Assembly: GCA_006384855.1 (NCBI GenBank)
Contig: VCJN01002569.1
Location: 45,689 to 109,688, forward strand
Length of the DNA: 64,000 bases
From: Tetraselmis striata
Lineage: Eukaryota; Chlorophyta; Chlorodendrophyceae; Chlorodendrales; Chlorodendraceae
Direction: 5' to 3'
How positions within the stretch are numbered: position 1 is the stretch's first letter; the number at the start of each line of letters is the position of its first letter. The notes beneath the pieces were generated by a model. That model made no database searches and had not been told where the DNA came from. It saw only the letters and a program-made list of their open reading frames with translations. Of the stretch, positions 58,096 to 64,000 are shown piece by piece. The translations under genes were made by a program, and so were the position numbers.

Positions 58096-58380
58096 GCGCG
58101 CGCACATTCGTCGCACACATTATCCCGGATTCACTCGCCGTATCCATTACGCCGTGCTACTTCAACAATAAACATTGCGAAATTACACCGACACAATGCC
58201 GCACCGACTAGCTCTTGACAATACGTGCATATAAATAGTAGTGGCGCGCTGCTCCTCGCCTCCGATGTGTCGTTGACTGCTGCGGAAGGCGGTCGTCGAC
58301 TGGGTGTTAGTTTCTCCACCTCGGCCGCCCCCCCCCCACCCCCCCCGCCCCCCCCCCCCCCCTTCACCGCTCACAGCGCC

Positions 58381-58970
58381 ATGGCCGACCTCGCCCCCCC
58401 GGGCAAACGTGGGCGGCGAGCCTTGTTGTCTCGCGTGTCCGCGCCGCCGGCATCGAGGAGGACGAGAAAGACATGAGGAAACGCGTGACAAGGTGGGCGC
58501 GCAACAAAACACTCCATCCTCCGCATTAGCACGCACCCACTCGTGGCTAACTTGTGCCGCGCGCAGGTTCGTCCGGGAGCGCCGTTAAGGCCCACCTCAA
58601 CGCCAAGGCTTCCACAGTGCCAGCGGCGCAACTCGTGGTGGCCGAGGAGGCCGCATCCTCAGCCGCTTAAAGGCGAAACGATTGTGGCTTGTTGTGGGTG
58701 TCTGGGCACAGGGGGCGTCCCGACGCGAAGGTAAGGAAGCTCATGGCGGCGTCGTCGACGGCACAGCCTCCCGGGGTGGTGAAGACACTGACGGATGACA
58801 AGAAGCGGAAGAGGCCAGTGAAGAAACGCCGAGGTAAGAAACTGACGGTCGCGGAGTCGGAGGCGGAGTCGGAGGCGCAGGCGGAGGCGGAGGCGGAGGC
58901 GGAGGCGGAGGCAGCGAGATCGTCGAAGCGGAGGGTCCCGCGGGCACGCAAGAACAAGAACAAGCAGTAG
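58381..58970 (+). CDS. Candidate small basic nuclear protein gene, model unresolved
   Basis: An ATG at 58381 follows a C-rich leader (58328-58362). The strongest part is a terminal exon, starting after GGGCACAG at 58710 and ending at 58970. It codes for DDKKRKRPVKKRRGKK, then a Glu/Ala repeat from a (GAGGCG)n run, then KRRVPRARKNKNKQ. The Lys/Arg clusters suggest nuclear location. Possible donor/acceptor pairs exist at 58489 and 58565, but one consistent frame through all pieces was not found. Confidence 0.3.
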
Positions 58971-59639
58971 CCCCCGCCCCCTTACCCCCCCCCCCCCCCC
59001 CCCAGGCGGGAGCGGCTGGCGGCGAGGGGGGGCGGGGGGGGGCGGGGCGGGCGTGGTCCCCCCGCCCCCGCACCCCCCCCCCCCCCCCGGGCCACATCCC
59101 CCGATGGCAGCTGTCGCGAATATTGTAATTCAAACATTCTTCGGCAAACCGCTGCCTGCCCCCGCCCTCCCCCTCGCGAATATTTATGTAACGTGAGCAC
59201 TCTTTGGCAAAACATGGCAGCCAAACCGCCCATCTGATGACCTTTGATCGGACGGCTGGCAGGCCCGTTCAGCAGTACTAGCTATAATGTACACAAATTC
59301 CCCAGTGTTACCAAATACGTACGGCTGCGATTTGCGCTCCCATGTACTAATAGTCGTAGTTATCCACAGGACGACTAGGGTTCGTACTCGATACCCGGTA
59401 CCGGCGTAATAAATATATCGCGTACTACCCGGTACTACACGGACAACCTTGTACCTTGTACGTCAGTGCCATGTACGCTTCACCGGGCTGGTACGACTTC
59501 CAGAATGATGACAAAAAGGATTTATCGCCCGCCGGCAATAACGCCGGATGTACTCGCACGTAACTGGATGGACGTGCCGCCACCAGTAGCAGCCTTCACG
59601 GATAAATAATAGTCGCTAGTAGTAGTGCTTCGTCACCTG
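58971..59639. other. Intergenic region with C tracts (58986-59003, 59073-59088); no gene seen
   Basis: Poly-C and G-rich runs to about 59090, then mixed sequence with GGTACCGG words near 59395-59405. Confidence 0.45.
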
Positions 59640-61270
59640 TATGTCACATCTGAATCTCACAGTGTCCGACACAGGAAGAAGCAGTTTGCGTTGGTCCCCG
59701 GGGCCGCGCCGGCCGGCACGGCTCTTCTCTCGGTACACATGCATGGTGATGTTGTAGGAGTCGACATGCGTGTCCCGGGCGTACTCGGCATGACACATCA
59801 GTAAGTCCTATGGCAAACAACATGAAGTTTACAAATGCGGCAATGAGGGCCCGGACGTTGTACGTACTGGTACTCGAACTGGTACCGGTACTGATACTGG
59901 TATCTTTTAAAGGAACACCCTCTGCGGTGTTGTCTGAATAGCATGCCACGACGCGCGGCGGTGAGGTACATGATGTCTTTAGCGATGATGTCGATGTTGT
60001 GCAGTTCGAAGAATGTGTTGATTGCTGACATGTAGGGCTGCAACGACTCCGCCCCAATCTGGCCCCGCTCATCAATCCAAGCGATGTACCGAACGACATT
60101 GGCGGCTGTAGTTGCCTCCAGCGGCCTAATGTTCTCGGAGTCGTGGCAGAACTCCGCGAACCGAGACAGCTTGCCATCGTATCTCTTGAGCATGTGGGAG
60201 GTGTGGCCGGCTCATTCCGGCAAAGTAATCGGCCGCGTGGGTGAACTTGCCGGCAGTTGGACGGTAATTTGCTGGACGGGCTTGTTTGGGCACCATTATG
60301 GGTTTGCGTGGCACGATTCAGGTAGGCGGGCCGTCCCGCACGGCCGTCGCGCTCGTAGCGCCTGCCTCACGCGCGACGTTCACGCGCAAATGATGGTTGT
60401 TGCGAACCAGTTGTACCCTGTAGAGTAACAGCCGACGGCCGCAGCGATGAAATGGTACAGGGGACGCGTTGTTGAACCGTCATGTGCATGCGTGCGGATG
60501 TATGGTTGAGCCGCACTCGGCTGTGGTTGTAAGAACTGCCGCACCGAGGAAGGTCCAAATGAAGTCTGTAGGGTAGAGGTTTCCGGTCCGGACACGAAGC
60601 GCTCATCCCGTCGTTGAGCTACCGTGGTCCGCTATTCGGCGGTCACCGAAACGTGATGACCTCGCAAAGCGCTACCAGCTCCGACAGAATAAGGCGCCCT
60701 ACGCCGTCACTCGTGCTCACCTTCGCGGTCACGCCCTCGATCGCCACCGCGTCCACGTCCACGCCCTCTACATGCGAGCGTCGCCGCCACCCGAGCAGTA
60801 GTGGTAGCCTTCGCGTTGCTGGCGACTGTCGCCTCGACTGTCACCCGACGTTGATGGTAATCGCGCACAATGTCGCCGAAAACCGCAGATCCCAAGTGCT
60901 TTGCTGCGGGCCGGAAATCCTGAACCCACAGTATGTCCAACACCTCCTGATCGCCGTGCACACATTTGATCTCGTTAATCCTCCGCAAGAAGGCTAGAAG
61001 AAAGCAATACGCCTTATATTGATGGCCTCGGCATGGTTTCGGGTGCGCACGAGGCGGTAAGGGGTGAAGTCCTGATTAGCAACGGGGACGTAGGGGAGCA
61101 GCTCAAGAGCCACGAAGAGAGCGGCTGTGTGAGCCCTAGAGCAAGGCATCCAAGTGTACTCCTCCTGGGCCGGCAAACGCCGGTCATCCTGCTTGAGGTA
61201 GTCGTTCGTCTGGTCGGTACATTCATGGAAAAAGCCCAAGCACTCGGCTGAGCGGTCGAACGTCCTCATA
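59640..61270 (-). mobile_element. Tyrosine-recombinase-like fossil, N-terminal part
   Basis: The minus frame at 59798-60193 reads LKRYDGKLSRFAEFCHDSEN, then VVRYIAWIDERG and LQPYMSAINTFFEL. This is the helical SAM-like core-binding domain of phage-integrase-type recombinases. Upstream on the same strand, frames at 60707-60988 and 60994-61269 are protein-like and may belong to the same element. The catalytic domain is not present here. It looks broken and incomplete. Confidence 0.5.
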
Positions 61271-61716
61271 ACCAGGCTTTGCTCGTTGCAGTAGCTCTAG
61301 CACTCGTCACTCGATGGTTTTGCTCCGACACGGCCGCTTTGGGCTAGCTCTAGCAAATTGGGGCGCACTGCCGCTCCCCCGCTGCATGTCGGCTGTCCCG
61401 GGCCGCGCAGCCTAGAAACATAGCCATGCATGTGCTCCGTCTCCATCGACAACACGTTATTGACAGGCAACTGTTTTACTTGGGCCGGCAATGACGTGAC
61501 TGATGATGAGTATGAGTAGAAATGTAGATTGGGCATGCATTTATGCTTGCAGCGATTCGAGCGTCAACCCCGGGGACGGAGTTTTCTCCATCCGAAAGCC
61601 ATGATAACGCATGGCATGTGCGGATGCTGATAATTACACACACGGGTGGTGAGCCGGGTGTGGTCTTGAAACAGCCTGTGACCTTGCCCGCAACATGTTA
61701 CGGGACAATAAATCGC

Positions 61717-61880
61717 TGTGCGAAACACAGCGAAACTGGACGATGGAGGCTCGGCCGTCACGGCTGCTTTCTGTCTACTAAAAGTTCGCCACGCTTTATG
61801 TCTACTAATCGTACTACACACGAACGGGCGCTGCGACGGGTGAACTAGTAACCCGTACTACTTAGCAGCACATTAGCAAG
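61717..61880 (+). repeat. Dispersed repeat D, copy 2
   Basis: Matches 51040-51190 in the same orientation. It ends 18 bp before SINE copy 2. Confidence 0.75.
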
Positions 61881-61898
61881 AAAACGTTATATATTGAA

Positions 61899-62125
61899 GT
61901 TCGCCCCGGGAACATCGGCCGCGGCCGCCCAGCACTTGACTGTTGCGCCAACTGCAGTCCTAGGTCTGGCATAGCCCGTAGAACCATTGCCTCATCCCAA
62001 CCCCCGAAGGGTAATGCATCAACTGGGGAAACCCAGGACACGCCGGGCCGATATTGCCGAAAATACATCGGCCAGGAATCGTTACCCGGACTTTTGCGTA
62101 CGAGACGAACCGCTCATCCACTACA
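61899..62125 (-). mobile_element. tRNA-derived SINE, copy 2
   Basis: Same limits as copy 1, from GTTCGCCCCGGG to the tRNA-like head. The body shares AACTGCAGTC, TAGGTCTGGCA, GGAAACCCAGGACACGCCGG and AAATACATCGGCCAGGAATCG. The B box is damaged (GTAACGATTCC on the minus strand), so this copy is probably silent. Confidence 0.75.
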
Positions 62126-62202
62126 GCAGTTGCGAGGTGGAAGCAGCACTAGAAGAGGGTGCGGAATGAGCACGGGCAAACGCAAACTAGTTCAGATTTA
62201 CT

Positions 62203-62245
62203 TGAGCCAGCAGCAGAAGGCGATATCAGGAAATCACCAAAAAAA
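62203..62245 (+). repeat. Dispersed short motif, another copy
   Basis: GAGCCAGCAGCAGAAGGCGA followed by TATCAGGAAATCACC, related to the 21092 motif. Confidence 0.75.
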
Positions 62246-63738
62246 GGACAATCAGACAGGTCCTCTACAAGCGACTGCGGGGTGGACGAGTAACAGTAAG
62301 CAGTAACATGAGAAACGCAGAATGGGCACGAGCCCACGCATCAGACTTGGCCATCTGCACACCGGCAGAGAGAAATGCCGCCCAGGGTACCATGCACGCA
62401 AGCCGAGACCCGCTGCAACAGCCCCGCCGTGTGCGCGACAGGTGACGGCGGAACTCAGCAGGTTGGAACTCAGCAACTAGTTCAGATCATTGCTGAGTTT
62501 AGTATTATCGCAGGGGTCGGCGCGACTGCGACGATTAGACGATGATGAATCCAGCTCCGCAGGAGTAAGTAAAACCAGAGCTCACCAAGCGCCCTCCACC
62601 GCCTCCAGACAATTGCGGAAGCCCACTGCGCTGTGTCCCGTGCGCTGACGAGTAGCAGCAGCTCATAGATGTGTACTGCACGCGTTTGGGCTGGGTTGAT
62701 TCGGAAGGCGACGTGCTGTTCGAGCCAAGGCGAGGGTTTATTCGGGTTGGTGGGCGGCGTCTGACGATGGCCCGCGAGGCCGATCACCGGCTGCCTGCCT
62801 CCCGTCACTGCTTCGCGTCCGTACCGTGACTGTCCCACCATATGGAAAGACGCTCGCCTGTCGCCCACCGTCTCACACCTTACATCCCTACCTCGCGCAT
62901 CCCGCCCGCAGCGAGTTGCAGAGCAAATCCCGCAGCGCCACATTATACTAGCCGAATTCACGACCAAGCGTCCGCCTGCCCGCTACCGCCCTCGGTGTGA
63001 CCCCTACACGCACCTTCTTCCTAACCGCGACGAGGCGCCTGTTGATCATAAAATCATGACCATGCCTTCCTGCATCACCTGATGTGCCTTCTGTTCGCTC
63101 ATTAGCAGATGCATGTGGTTCTTATTGCTGCAGTCATGCCGCGCCCGTTATGCCCTGTGTTGTTGGGCCATCACTACGCCCGTCCGCATGAACGGGTCGG
63201 GATGAGCGTTATCCAGTCGGCTACTTGCTGCGCGCATGCTTTACCAAGCAAAAAAGGAAGCCAGTGTTTGGTATTTTGATTGCCCTGCTATCTCGTTACA
63301 GCAGTAATTGCTCCGAAATTTGTGTATGTATCCGGTGCACAATTAGTAACCCAAAAGTGATCACAGTACAGGTAAGCCGTAGCTTGGGCAAAAATGCCAC
63401 TTTCATACCGAGAGCAACATCGATGTATTCTTTAATGCGACTTTTTTTGATATTTGACATGCGACCGTTTGGGCAGGTTCTTATTCGCATCGTTTTTAGC
63501 ACCGCAGCGGCATCTGCCGTCATGCCTGGAGTTGGTACAGTCAGTTCCACAAACATTGTGCTAGCTAGCAGCCCATCGAGGCACCAGTCCCTTCCGCTGC
63601 TGGCGGCTATTACAACATAGGCCTGGTGCTGTACGCGTAGCAATCTCCGAGATCAGTGGCTGTCTGGCGAGGGCGAGGTATGAGCGGAACCAGTTCTGCG
63701 CACAGGGGCGCCGCCCTATAGCTCAAGGTCGTCCTCCT
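62246..63738. other. No gene supported with confidence
   Basis: Open minus frames at 62482-62967 (161 aa) and 63296-63643 (115 aa, with SGRDWCLDGLLASTMFVELT) have protein-like composition but no recognised domain and no partner copy. They might be upstream or unrelated remnants. Confidence 0.3.
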
Positions 63739-64000
63739 TCACGGCGCACCCACCCCGAAATCGTGCAGCACAATGGCGTTGTTGGTGCCGTCACAAACTA
63801 GCCTCGACTCGTCAAACTGAACGGAGCCGACGTACGCGGTGAGCCCCCACAACCCGAAGAGGGACTTGCCGGACCTGTCACAGGCACGGCGGCCAAGGTC
63901 GTGAGTGCCACGCATCCGAAAACGGGGGGCCCGAAAGCAGAGGCCATCCGGCCTTGACAAGAGCGAACTGAGAGGTTGAGGGCAAGCCAATAGGAGAACA
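63739..64000 (-). CDS. WD40-repeat protein, C-terminal exon (runs off the right edge)
   Basis: The last exon is probably 63874-63739. It starts after the acceptor TGTGACAG and reads GKSLFGLWGLTAYVGSVQFD, then SRLVCDGTNNAIVLHDF before the stop. This is the beta-propeller blade pattern with a VGSVQFDE strand and a final HDF in place of WD. Such a terminal blade is typical of F-box/WD and other WD40 scaffold proteins. A second coding piece may lie up to 64000. Function cannot be narrowed from one blade. Confidence 0.65.
   Translation of the reverse strand, partial: VLLLACPQPLSSLLSRPDGLCFRAPRFRMRGTHDLGRRACDRSGKSLFGLWGLTAYVGSVQFDESRLVCDGTNNAIVLHDFGVGAP

Overview
The window looks like nuclear DNA of a green-lineage eukaryote, probably a unicellular alga. 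Host genes have GT-AG introns and GC-rich, low-complexity exons. One gene is a SHAQKFF-class MYB protein of the CCA1/LHY/REVEILLE type with the PPPRPKRK motif of that family, and another is a complete Sar1 GTPase. No bacterial operon, CRISPR or rRNA signature is present. Genus and species were not determined.

Layout. At 0-10 kb lie the C-terminal half of a PP2C phosphatase with an acidic and RGG-rich tail (+), an old unrecognised coding fossil, and a six-exon SAR1 gene (-). The 10-25 kb stretch is a repeat zone: a tRNA-derived SINE, a 350-bp element (A), an AT-rich decayed Ty3/gypsy-like fossil, a terminal-inverted-repeat DNA transposon (family B), and arrays of short hairpin repeats. The 25-35 kb stretch holds unfamiliar but apparently intact genes, chiefly a two-exon 258-aa gene (-) and a five-exon 762-aa gene (+), plus two perfect long palindromes. 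At 35.5-42.4 kb is the six-exon, 1,476-aa MYB gene (-). The 44-52 kb stretch is a second mobile-element zone, with family B copies, the 3' part of a LINE, element A nested inside a family B copy, and a tyrosine-recombinase fossil. The 52-59 kb stretch carries candidate zinc-finger or Cys-rich genes, minisatellites and a 368-bp satellite array. At 59.6-62.1 kb are a second tyrosine-recombinase-like fossil and a second SINE copy. The last 260 bp hold the C-terminal WD40 exon of a gene that runs off the right edge (-).

The most unusual pattern is the position of the long C homopolymers. In six of the 18 introns I could resolve by reading frame, a tract of 17 to 33 C begins 3 to 16 bases after the 5' splice site. 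It is always C on the transcribed sense strand. A seventh case sits in a less certain gene. Family B transposons carry similar C/G tracts just inside their terminal inverted repeats. One B terminus even reads AG|GTACC into the C run, like an exon-intron junction. This suggests, but does not prove, a link between the transposon family and these introns.

The host genes show no shared pathway. They cover signalling (PP2C), ER-to-Golgi traffic (Sar1), clock-type transcription control (MYB) and a WD40 protein. Exon joins were worked out by hand from splice consensus and reading phase, without transcript data.
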